In this document: positions 1-6,069 of the stretch, piece after piece
How the letters are laid out: every line of letters begins with the position of its first letter
Numbering within the stretch: the stretch's first letter is position 1
DNA from: Nitratireductor sp.
GTDB taxonomy: Bacteria > Pseudomonadota > Alphaproteobacteria > Rhizobiales > Rhizobiaceae
Assembly (NCBI GenBank): GCA_020441735.1
Contig: JAGRLQ010000249.1
Location: forward strand, 1-7,330
Direction of reading: 5' to 3'
DNA length: 7,330 nucleotides
The notes under the pieces: model-generated
Databases searched by the model: none
Told to the model about the DNA's origin: nothing
The model's input: the letters and a program-made list of their open reading frames with translations, nothing else
Program-made: the position numbers and the translations under genes

Positions 1-735
1 GACCATTGGTGGCAGACCGAAACCGGCTGGACGATTGCCGGCAATCCCGTCGGCCTCGGCGCATTGCCGGTCAAATACGGTTCGCCCACCGTCGCCATGC
101 CGGGCTACGACATCCAGGTGCTGGACGATGCCGGTCATCCCATGAACAGCGGCGAACTGGGCAATGTCGTCGTCAAGCTGCCGCTTCCGCCGGGATGCCT
201 GCCGACATTGTGGAATGCCGACAAGCGGTTCCGCGAAGCCTATCTCGAAGAGTTCCCCGGCTATTACAAGACAGCCGACGCCGGCATCATCGATGAGGAC
301 GGCTATCTCTTCATCATGGCGCGCACCGACGACATCATCAACGTCGCCGGTCATCGTCTTTCGACCGGTGGCATGGAAGAAGTCATCGCCGCCCACAAAG
401 ACGTCGCCGAATGCGCCGTGATCGGCGTTGCCGACAAGTTGAAAGGGCAGATGCCGGTCGGCTTCTGCATTCTCAATGCCGGTGTCGACCGCTCGCCCGA
501 AGAGATTGAAAAGGAAATCGTCACTCTGGTGCGCGAGAAGATCGGCCCTGTCGCCGCCTTCAAGACCGCGATCATGGTGCCGCGCCTGCCCAAGACACGC
601 TCGGGCAAGATATTGCGTGCCACCATGCAGAAAATCGCCGACGGCATGGAATGGAAAATGCCGGCAACCATTGACGACCCGGCAATCCTCGACGAAATCA
701 CCGAGGCGCTGAAGGAACGCGGGCTGGCCTCCTGA
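1..735 (+). CDS. prpE: Propionyl-CoA synthetase, C-terminal part (5' truncated)
   Basis: AMP-forming acyl-CoA ligase that activates propionate (possibly acetate) to its CoA thioester through an acyl-adenylate in the cytoplasm. The frame is open from base 1, so the N-terminal part lies outside the window; 244 residues are visible. The fragment opens with the adenylation motif WWQTETGW (residues 3-10). It continues with PLPPGC, the YYKTADAG segment (about 87-94), the hinge region ARTDDIINVAGHRL, and the C-terminal PKTRSGKILRATM, whose lysine 203 of the fragment is the catalytic (and in this family acetylatable) lysine. The tail with TIDDPAILDEI matches PrpE better than acetyl-CoA synthetase, as I remember those families. 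It ends at TGA 733-735. A hairpin and then a new promoter follow, so it is probably not co-transcribed with the next genes. An acetyl-CoA or other short-chain acyl-CoA synthetase is the alternative. Confidence 0.9.
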   Translation, partial: DHWWQTETGWTIAGNPVGLGALPVKYGSPTVAMPGYDIQVLDDAGHPMNSGELGNVVVKLPLPPGCLPTLWNADKRFREAYLEEFPGYYKTADAGIIDEDGYLFIMARTDDIINVAGHRLSTGGMEEVIAAHKDVAECAVIGVADKLKGQMPVGFCILNAGVDRSPEEIEKEIVTLVREKIGPVAAFKTAIMVPRLPKTRSGKILRATMQKIADGMEWKMPATIDDPAILDEITEALKERGLAS

Positions 736-756
736 GACGGCAGAGCCGGCGTTCCG

Positions 757-779
757 CTGTTTTGTCCTGCGCAAAACAG
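757..779 (+). terminator. Hairpin after prpE, possible terminator
   Basis: CTGTTTTG (757-764) and CAAAACAG (772-779) form a perfect 8-bp stem with a 7-base loop, beginning 21 bases after the prpE stop. No T-run follows the stem, so a classical intrinsic terminator is not shown. The position between prpE and the next promoter is what suggests a termination or transcript-end role. It could equally be a chance inverted repeat. Confidence 0.35.
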
Positions 780-790
780 GCGTCACCATC

Positions 791-820
791 TTGTCATGAC
801 GCGCCAAACTCTCTTATGCT
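791..820 (+). promoter_or_regulatory. Sigma70-like promoter for the glucosylglycerate operon
   Basis: TTGTCA at 791-796 matches the -35 consensus at 5 of 6 positions. TATGCT at 815-820 matches the -10 at 4 of 6. The spacer is 18 bases. Transcription would start near 827, leaving about 47 bases of leader before the ATG at 874. It lies downstream of the prpE hairpin and its -10 box is overlapped by a palindrome. Inferred from sequence only. Confidence 0.45.
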
Positions 821-832
821 GCGTTGCAGCAT
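816..832. promoter_or_regulatory. Palindromic operator candidate (PhaR-like CTGC-N3-GCAG)
   Basis: ATGCTGC (816-822) and GCAGCAT (826-832) are a perfect 7-bp inverted repeat around GTT. It covers most of the -10 box and the likely start point of the promoter at 791-820, where a bound repressor would block transcription. The core CTGC-GTT-GCAG resembles the CTGC-N3/4-GCAG sites reported for PhaR, a polyhydroxyalkanoate-responsive repressor of alphaproteobacteria. I recall that consensus from memory and no phaR gene is visible here. Confidence 0.4.
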
Positions 833-873
833 GGCCGTTTCAGGCGGCTGACCTGTTGGAAAAGAGTTAGGCG

Positions 874-2607
874 ATGATCCCCGACCGGCTGGACAGTGGG
901 CTCCAGCAACTGCTTTCTTCCCTCTATCCCGGTCACGACGCCATCCGCCTCGCCCGCCAGGCCATCACGGCTTTTTTTGGCAAGACCCAACTGCGAAAAC
1001 GCCGGCGCATGCCGGGCAACAGCCTGTGGCGTGAGAGCGACAATTATCTCATCACCTATGGCAATTCGATTGCCGACGGCGAACACAAGCCGCTCGATCT
1101 TCTGCGGGATTTCGCTCACCATTATCTGAGCGGCGTCTTCAGCGGCATTCACATCCTTCCGTTTTTCCCTTTCACCTCCGATGACGGTTTCGCCGTCACC
1201 GACTACCGGGAAGTCAACAGCGCACTGGGAAGCTGGGAAGACATCGAACGTATCAGCGACGAATTCCGGTTGATGTCGGATCTGGTACTCAACCATTGTT
1301 CGAGCCAGAGCAAGATGTTCAACGAATACCTACAGGGCCACGAACCCTATGATCGCTATTTCTTCGAGGCTTCGCCCGAAGACGATCTCTCGGCAGTGGT
1401 CCGGCCACGCACCCATCCGCTGCTGCGCGAGGTCGAGACCGCCAACGGCACGCGCCATGTCTGGTGTACCTTCAGCCACGATCAGGTGGATTTCGACTTT
1501 TCCAATCCAGCCGTGCTGATGGAATTCCTCGACATCATGCGTGAACACATCGAGCATGGTGTGAGAACCTTCCGCCTCGATGCCGTGGCCTTTCTGTGGA
1601 AGGAGCCCGGCACGCCAAGCATTCATCTCCGTCAGACCCATGAAATCATCCGACTGATGCGCCTGCTCGCCGATTTTCATCCCGAACAACTGATCATCAT
1701 CACCGAAACGAATGTGCCCAATGCAGAGAATCTGAGCTATTTCGGCAACCGCAACGAGGCCCATCTCGTTTACAATTTCTCGCTACCGCCCCTGCTGCTG
1801 CACGCGCTTCTCACCGGGACGTCGAAATATCTCAATGCCTGGCAGATGGCGATGCCGCCTGCCCAGCTCGGCTGTTCCTATTTCAATTTCACCGCTTCGC
1901 ACGACGGCATCGGTCTGCGTCCGGCAGAAGGTCTCGTGCCGGAAGAAGAACTCGACGCGGTGATCGAAACAGTATGCGGCTTTGGCGGGCGCGTTTCCAT
2001 GCGCAGCCTTCCGGGCGGCGGCGAACGGCCCTACGAGCTCAATACCTCGCTGTTTGACGCCTTCAAGGGCACCTGTACCGGGGAAGATGGTCTGCAGATG
2101 GAGCGTTTTCTTTGCAGCCAGACGATCGTCATGGGGCTGGAGGGCATTCCGGCCATCTACATTCACGCCCTGCTTGCCAGCGCCAACGATCAGGAAGGCG
2201 TCGAGCGCCTCGGCTACAACCGAGCCATCAACCGCAAGCGGCTGGAATACCCGCAACTGCGCCAGACGCTGGAAGACCCCACCAGCGCGACAGCGCATGC
2301 CTACTCAGCCATCCGCAGCCTGCTGGCCATCCGGGGCAAGCAGCCAGCCTTTCACCCCAATGCCACGCAGTTCACCCTGCAACTCGGCGAAGCCTTTTTC
2401 GGCTTCTGGCGCCAGAGCCTCGACCGTGCACAAAGCATTTTTGCAATCTCCAATCTCACTGGCGATCAGCGAGAAATCGATCCCCTGTCACTCAACCTGA
2501 TCGGCGGCGATCGCTGGCAGGACCTGATATCCGGCGAAGCGATCACCCATGATGGCCCGCCCATCGCCTTCGATCCCTATCAGACCCGATGGATCTCCAA
2601 CCGGTGA
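874..2607 (+). CDS. GH13 subfamily 18 phosphorylase, probable glucosylglycerate phosphorylase
   Basis: Predicted retaining phosphorylase of the sucrose-phosphorylase group. It would split 2-O-alpha-glucosyl-D-glycerate with phosphate into glucose 1-phosphate and D-glycerate in the cytoplasm; there is no signal peptide. The GH13 motifs are intact in 577 residues. DLVLNH is at 136-141. FRLDA carries the nucleophile Asp236. ITETN carries the acid/base Glu278. ASHD carries the transition-state Asp344. ILPFFPFTSDDGF (94-106) and LWKEPGT after the nucleophile are typical of the sucrose-6-phosphate/glucosylglycerate phosphorylase branch rather than classical sucrose phosphorylase. The start is ATG 874, with GGAAAAGAG at 858-866 as ribosome binding site. 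It is the first gene of an operon with gpgP and gpgS, and the substrate assignment rests mainly on these neighbours. Sucrose or sucrose-6-phosphate phosphorylase is the alternative. Confidence 0.85.
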   Translation: MIPDRLDSGLQQLLSSLYPGHDAIRLARQAITAFFGKTQLRKRRRMPGNSLWRESDNYLITYGNSIADGEHKPLDLLRDFAHHYLSGVFSGIHILPFFPFTSDDGFAVTDYREVNSALGSWEDIERISDEFRLMSDLVLNHCSSQSKMFNEYLQGHEPYDRYFFEASPEDDLSAVVRPRTHPLLREVETANGTRHVWCTFSHDQVDFDFSNPAVLMEFLDIMREHIEHGVRTFRLDAVAFLWKEPGTPSIHLRQTHEIIRLMRLLADFHPEQLIIITETNVPNAENLSYFGNRNEAHLVYNFSLPPLLLHALLTGTSKYLNAWQMAMPPAQLGCSYFNFTASHDGIGLRPAEGLVPEEELDAVIETVCGFGGRVSMRSLPGGGERPYELNTSLFDAFKGTCTGEDGLQMERFLCSQTIVMGLEGIPAIYIHALLASANDQEGVERLGYNRAINRKRLEYPQLRQTLEDPTSATAHAYSAIRSLLAIRGKQPAFHPNATQFTLQLGEAFFGFWRQSLDRAQSIFAISNLTGDQREIDPLSLNLIGGDRWQDLISGEAITHDGPPIAFDPYQTRWISNR

Positions 2608-3434
2608 ACAACGTACGGGGCACATGCAACGGTTTGCTGGTCGTAAGCGATCTTGATGGCACGCTGCTCGACCACGAGACTTATGACTGGTCGCCTGCCC
2701 GCCCGGCGCTGAACGCCCTCAGACAGGGTGGCCACGGCCTCATCCTGGCCTCCTCCAAGACAGCAGTTGAAATCGCGCCCCTGCGCCGCGCAATCGGCTT
2801 CGACGAGTTCCCCGCCATCGTCGAAAACGGCGCTGGTACATTGCTCGCCGGAGATGGAAAAGGCCGGATAACGGGCAAGGATCATGCCCGGATCCTCGCA
2901 GCCCTCGACGGCATGCCGCCGGAGCTTCGCCACCGCTTTTCCGGTTTCTCGCAATGGTCCGTGGAGGAGCTTTGCAAGCAAACCGGCCTGCCGGCAGATC
3001 AGGCCCGCCTCGCCGCACAACGCCAGTTTTCCGAGCCTGGCATCTGGTCGGGATCGGCACAGGAACTGACACAATTCTCGGCACTTCTTGCCAAGCAGGG
3101 CATTACCGCCCAGATGGGCGGCCGCTTCCTGACACTCGGCCCCGGCTCAAGCAAGGCACACCGCATGACGGAACTGGCCGCAGCCTGCCGCCGCAACGAT
3201 CCCCATCTGGTTGTCATCGCACTGGGCGATGCGCCCAACGACATTGAAATGCTCGAACAGGCTGACCGGGGCTACATCATCCGGAACCCCGCCCATGGTG
3301 GCGTTCCCCCGCTGCGTGGCGAATCCGGTGGGCGCATTCGCCGCAGCCATCTGGCGGGCCCTGCAGGGTGGAACAACTGTGTTCTGACTGCCATAAAGGA
3401 ACTGGCTTCAAGCAGACAGGAGACCGATGGCTGA
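2589..3434 (+). CDS. gpgP: HAD-family glucosyl-3-phosphoglycerate phosphatase (MpgP/YedP-like)
   Basis: Predicted to remove the phosphate from glucosyl-3-phosphoglycerate (or its mannosyl analogue), giving glucosylglycerate, the second synthetic step. HAD motifs are complete. DLDGT holds nucleophile Asp21 and general acid Asp23. ASSKT (54-58) is motif II, Lys189 is the likely motif III lysine, and GDAPND (213-218) is the metal-binding motif IV. RQFSEP (145-150) in the cap and the C-terminal AGPAGWN (256-262) recall the mannosyl-3-phosphoglycerate phosphatase family; 281 residues is a usual length. The ATG at 2589 lies inside the phosphorylase gene (19-base overlap) without a strong Shine-Dalgarno. 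An in-frame GTG at 2604 forms a GTGA stop/start overlap and is a credible alternative start. Either way translation is probably coupled to the upstream gene. The exact sugar is inferred from the adjacent gpgS. Confidence 0.85.
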   Translation: MDLQPVNNVRGTCNGLLVVSDLDGTLLDHETYDWSPARPALNALRQGGHGLILASSKTAVEIAPLRRAIGFDEFPAIVENGAGTLLAGDGKGRITGKDHARILAALDGMPPELRHRFSGFSQWSVEELCKQTGLPADQARLAAQRQFSEPGIWSGSAQELTQFSALLAKQGITAQMGGRFLTLGPGSSKAHRMTELAAACRRNDPHLVVIALGDAPNDIEMLEQADRGYIIRNPAHGGVPPLRGESGGRIRRSHLAGPAGWNNCVLTAIKELASSRQETDG

Positions 3435-4638
3435 TTTCAAGCAGAACGGCAGCGTTGCCACGCTGCACAATCTCAAAACCCTGCCCGTGGCCGATCTCGA
3501 GCGCCAGCTCGATGCCTTTTCCCGCCGCCGCAAGATCACGCTGATCCTGCCATCGCTTTATTCCGAACTGCAGGCGCCCGCTCTTTCCGGCATTCTCGAT
3601 GAATTGTCGAAGGTCACCTATATCAACCACGTTATCATCGGGCTTGATCGAGCCAGCGAGGACGAGTTCGCCCATGCCCGCAAATTCTTCGCCCGCTTGC
3701 CGCAGAAACACTCGATCCTGTGGAATGACGGGCCGCGGTTGAAGGCCATCCACGAACAGCTTGAAACGGCTGGTCTTGCACCGACCGAACCCGGCAAGGG
3801 CCGCAATGTGTGGTACTGCATCGGTTACTGCATCGCCTGTCAGGACAGCGATGTTGCCGCCCTGCATGATTGCGACATCACTACCTATTCCAAGGACATG
3901 CTGGCCAGGCTGGTCTACCCCGTCACCAATCCGTCCTTCCCGTACCAATTCTGCAAGGGATTTTATCCGCGCATCGCCGGTGGCAAGCTCAACGGAAGGG
4001 TAACGCGGCTGCTGATCACCCCGCTGCTCAAGGCGATCCAGAAGACCTTCGGCCACAGCGACTACGTCGAATACCTGCAGTCCTTCCGCTATCCGCTGGC
4101 CGGCGAATTCGCCATGCGCACCAGCATTCTGCCCGATATCCGCATTCCCTCCGACTGGGGGCTTGAAATTGGTGTCCTGTCGGAAGTCTGGCGCAACTTG
4201 TCGCGCCACGCCGTCTGCCAGGTCGATATCGCCGATGCCTATGACCACAAGCATCAGCCGCTGTCGCAGGAAGATGCCAGCCGCGGCTTGTCGCGCATGT
4301 CGACGGATATCGCCAAGGCGATCTTCCGCAAGATCGCTACTGATGGCACGGTGATGACCCAGGAGCACTTCCGCACCCTGAAGGCCACCTACTATCGCTG
4401 CGCTCTGGACCTGATCGAGATGTACTACAACGATGCCGTCATCAACGGCCTCGATCTGGATCGCCATGCGGAGGAAAAGGCCGTCGAACTGTTCGCCGCC
4501 AACATCGTCGAAGCCGGACACACCTTTCTCGAAAACCCGATGGAAACCCCGTTTATTCCCAACTGGTCACGCGTCCAGTCGGCCAATCCCGACATCCTGC
4601 GCCACATCAAGGAAGCCGTCGAAGCCGATCTCGGCTGA
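3427..4638 (+). CDS. gpgS: Glucosyl-3-phosphoglycerate synthase (GT81-type)
   Basis: Cytoplasmic glycosyltransferase that moves glucose from an NDP-glucose to 3-phosphoglycerate, giving glucosyl-3-phosphoglycerate, the first committed step to glucosylglycerate. The protein has 403 residues. A GT-A fold core is indicated by ITLILPSLY (37-45), GKGRNVWY (123-130) and the metal-binding DxD-type ALHDCDI (145-151). Further conserved blocks are FRYPLAGEFA (220-229), IPSDWGLEIG (240-249) and YDHKHQ (272-277); in this family histidines of this region help bind the metal. It starts at ATG 3427 with AGGAG at 3418-3422 and overlaps the end of gpgP by 8 bases, which suggests translational coupling. It is the last gene of the operon and ends 7 bases from a convergent gene. 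A mannosyl-3-phosphoglycerate synthase is less likely because the DCDI and SDWGLE pattern fits GpgS as I know it. Confidence 0.9.
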   Translation: MADFKQNGSVATLHNLKTLPVADLERQLDAFSRRRKITLILPSLYSELQAPALSGILDELSKVTYINHVIIGLDRASEDEFAHARKFFARLPQKHSILWNDGPRLKAIHEQLETAGLAPTEPGKGRNVWYCIGYCIACQDSDVAALHDCDITTYSKDMLARLVYPVTNPSFPYQFCKGFYPRIAGGKLNGRVTRLLITPLLKAIQKTFGHSDYVEYLQSFRYPLAGEFAMRTSILPDIRIPSDWGLEIGVLSEVWRNLSRHAVCQVDIADAYDHKHQPLSQEDASRGLSRMSTDIAKAIFRKIATDGTVMTQEHFRTLKATYYRCALDLIEMYYNDAVINGLDLDRHAEEKAVELFAANIVEAGHTFLENPMETPFIPNWSRVQSANPDILRHIKEAVEADLG

Positions 4639-4645
4639 AACCGGA

Positions 4646-5074
4646 TCAGTTGATGGAAACGAGTTCGATGGCAAACGTCAGGTCCTTGCCGGCCAGCGGA
4701 TGGTTCATGTCGAGCGTGACGGTCTCATCATCCACCGCGCTCACCATCACCGGCACAACCCGCCCATCCGGCGCCTGGACCTGCAATTGCTGCCCCACCT
4801 CCAGCGCGATTTCCGGCGGCACCTGTGAACGCGGCACGTTCTGGATGGCAGCCGGATTGACGGCGCCATAGGCCGATGCGGCAGGAACTTCGACCGACTT
4901 GGTATCACCGACCGCCATTCCCGGAATGGCCTGATCGAGGCCGGGAATGATCTGACCGGAACCCACGGTGAATTCCAGCGGATCGCGGCCGCGCGAGCTG
5001 TCGAACTCGGTGCCATCGGCAAGCGTGCCGGTATAGTGGATGCGCACGGTGTCACCCGTTTTGACCTGGGTCAT
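4646..5074 (-). CDS. SlyD-like FKBP-type peptidyl-prolyl cis-trans isomerase
   Basis: Small cytoplasmic prolyl isomerase/chaperone of 142 residues. The N-terminal FKBP strand pattern is GDTVRIHYTGTLADGTEFDSS (7-27), followed by FTVGSGQIIPGLDQAIPGM (35-53). An insert-in-flap chaperone segment lies at about 66-120, and the SlyD signature LDMNHPLAGKDLTFAIELVSI (121-141) closes the fold. The C-terminus stops right after the fold, so it lacks the His/Cys-rich nickel-binding tail of E. coli SlyD and resembles the short FkpB/SlpA-type or alphaproteobacterial forms. The frame stays open upstream to 5155, but family alignment and an AGAAGA ribosome binding site (minus strand, 5078-5083) favour the ATG at 5072-5074. 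It faces the gpgS end and lies 114 bases downstream of the cupin gene on the same strand. Confidence 0.92.
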   Translation of the reverse strand: MTQVKTGDTVRIHYTGTLADGTEFDSSRGRDPLEFTVGSGQIIPGLDQAIPGMAVGDTKSVEVPAASAYGAVNPAAIQNVPRSQVPPEIALEVGQQLQVQAPDGRVVPVMVSAVDDETVTLDMNHPLAGKDLTFAIELVSIN

Positions 5075-5129
5075 GAATCTTCTTTCGGTTTGGGGTGAAT
5101 GTATGAGGCCGCCTTTCGCGGGTGCTCGT

Positions 5130-5149
5130 CCCTTCACCGTAGCGAAGGG
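5130..5149 (-). terminator. GC-rich hairpin between cupin and FKBP genes
   Basis: CCCTTC (5130-5135) and GAAGGG (5144-5149) form a 6-bp stem with an 8-base loop, 39 bases downstream of the cupin stop on the minus strand. CTCGT/ACGAG pairs outside it (5125-5129 with 5155-5159) could lengthen the structure across an internal loop. No T-run follows, so a terminator role is only possible; it may be a chance structure in the FKBP leader. Confidence 0.25.
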
Positions 5150-5188
5150 CGGCAACGAGGTAAAGGGCAGCAGGTCGGCCCGTGCGGG

Positions 5189-5857
5189 TCAGTGCGAAAC
5201 TTCGCCGCCGAGATGGCCGGTCTTGACATAGACGAGACACCCTTCCGGAGAAAATGGCGCATGCCGCCACATGTGCGGATTGCGGATCCATGTCCCCGCT
5301 GGATAGACTCCATGCTCATCCTGCAAGGTGCCTTCCAGTACAAAGACCTCCTCGCCGCCCCAGTGATCATGCACCACAAGGCGCGCGCCCGGTTCCCAGC
5401 GCTCCAGAATGACATTCTCGTTCGAAGCACTGTGCAGCGGCAGCATGGTCAATCCGTCAGCCGGCCCTTCAATGAAGCTGGCATTGCGGGCATCGACCGA
5501 AAACTGTTCTGTGTCGCCAGCGGCAAACTGGTGCAGTTTGACAAAAATCCTGCAGCCTTCTTTGGTATGGGGGGCATGGCTGCTACCGATCGGATTGCGC
5601 ACATAGCTGCCGGCGGGATAGTCCCCACTCTCATCGGAAAAAACGCCTTCCAGCACCAGAAATTCTTCACCGCCGCTATGGACATGCGCATCAATCCGGG
5701 ATCCTGGCTGGCAGCGGACAATGGACGTGGCATGAACTTCCTCGCCGTCCATTTGGTCGAGTACCATCCATTCGATGCCCGGAACCGGCAATGCCGTCCA
5801 TTCATAGTCTTCCGGGCGCACAACCACCCGTTTGGAAAAATCTGCGTTGATTTCCAT
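5189..5857 (-). CDS. Two-domain ChrR-like cupin protein
   Basis: A 222-residue bicupin with no signal peptide or membrane segment. Domain 1 carries a metal-binding set HVHSGGEE (58-65) with His94. Domain 2 repeats it as HDHWGGEE (163-170) with His199. The halves share GGEE-xVLEG, YPAG-RNP and EGC-xVK, which points to an internal duplication, and both keep ligands for a bound metal such as Fe, Zn or Mn. The pattern is like the cupin domain of ChrR anti-sigma factors, but the N-terminal 40 residues contain no Cys or His, so the zinc-binding anti-sigma domain is absent. It may be a metal-dependent dioxygenase or a sensor; I cannot assign a substrate. The start at ATG 5855-5857 is preceded on the minus strand by GTGGGG. 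The frame is open to 6076, but that extension runs through the promoter and looks non-coding. Confidence 0.85.
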   Translation of the reverse strand: MEINADFSKRVVVRPEDYEWTALPVPGIEWMVLDQMDGEEVHATSIVRCQPGSRIDAHVHSGGEEFLVLEGVFSDESGDYPAGSYVRNPIGSSHAPHTKEGCRIFVKLHQFAAGDTEQFSVDARNASFIEGPADGLTMLPLHSASNENVILERWEPGARLVVHDHWGGEEVFVLEGTLQDEHGVYPAGTWIRNPHMWRHAPFSPEGCLVYVKTGHLGGEVSH

Positions 5858-6069
5858 GATTACCCCACACGTGCCGGGTTTTTGATGCCACGGACACCTT
5901 CCCCACAAGGCGAATCCCGAATGGGAATACACTTTCTGGTGGTAGGGTCTGTCAATAGCAATCTTGTCAGAAACCGGACTGTCTGCTGTGCAAGCGAACA
6001 TCTTTTCTGGCCGCTTGACGTTTATTGCACGCCGCCTCATGGTCCGGCGAAATTCAAACGGAGCCGGAA
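5858..6069. other. Divergent intergenic region between cupin and SDR genes
   Basis: These 212 bases separate two divergent genes and should hold both promoters. The minus-strand promoter is listed separately. For the plus strand, TTGACG at 6015-6020 could be a -35, but no good -10 follows at normal spacing. The SDR ribosome binding site GGAG is at 6060-6063. An imperfect inverted repeat TCCC-GAAT-GGGA lies at 5915-5926, near the predicted cupin transcript start. I see no small RNA or open frame I would defend. Confidence 0.5.
5926..5955 (-). promoter_or_regulatory. Sigma70-like promoter for the cupin gene
   Basis: On the minus strand a perfect -35 TTGACA (5950-5955) is followed after 18 bases by TGTATT (5926-5931), a 4 of 6 match to the -10 consensus. 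Transcription would start near 5919, giving a leader of about 60 bases to the cupin ATG. Predicted from consensus match and position only. Confidence 0.45.

Noticed and set aside
814..1764. Minus-strand open frames (814-1296, 1330-1764) opposite the phosphorylase gene
   Set aside because: Shadows of a GH13 gene whose catalytic motifs are all intact; no independent start signals or motifs.
3277..4521. A 414-codon open frame on the minus strand opposite gpgS
   Set aside because: It lies antisense to a well-supported GpgS, shows no family motifs I recognise, and is the kind of long shadow frame common in GC-rich codon usage.
5075..5155. N-terminal extension of the FKBP frame to 5155
   Set aside because: The family fold begins at MTQVKTGD and a ribosome binding site precedes that ATG; the extra 27 residues are not conserved-looking.
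6025..6069. Upstream ATG at 6025 for the SDR
   Set aside because: The 15 extra residues precede the usual SDR start and the GGAG at 6060-6063 fits ATG 6070.
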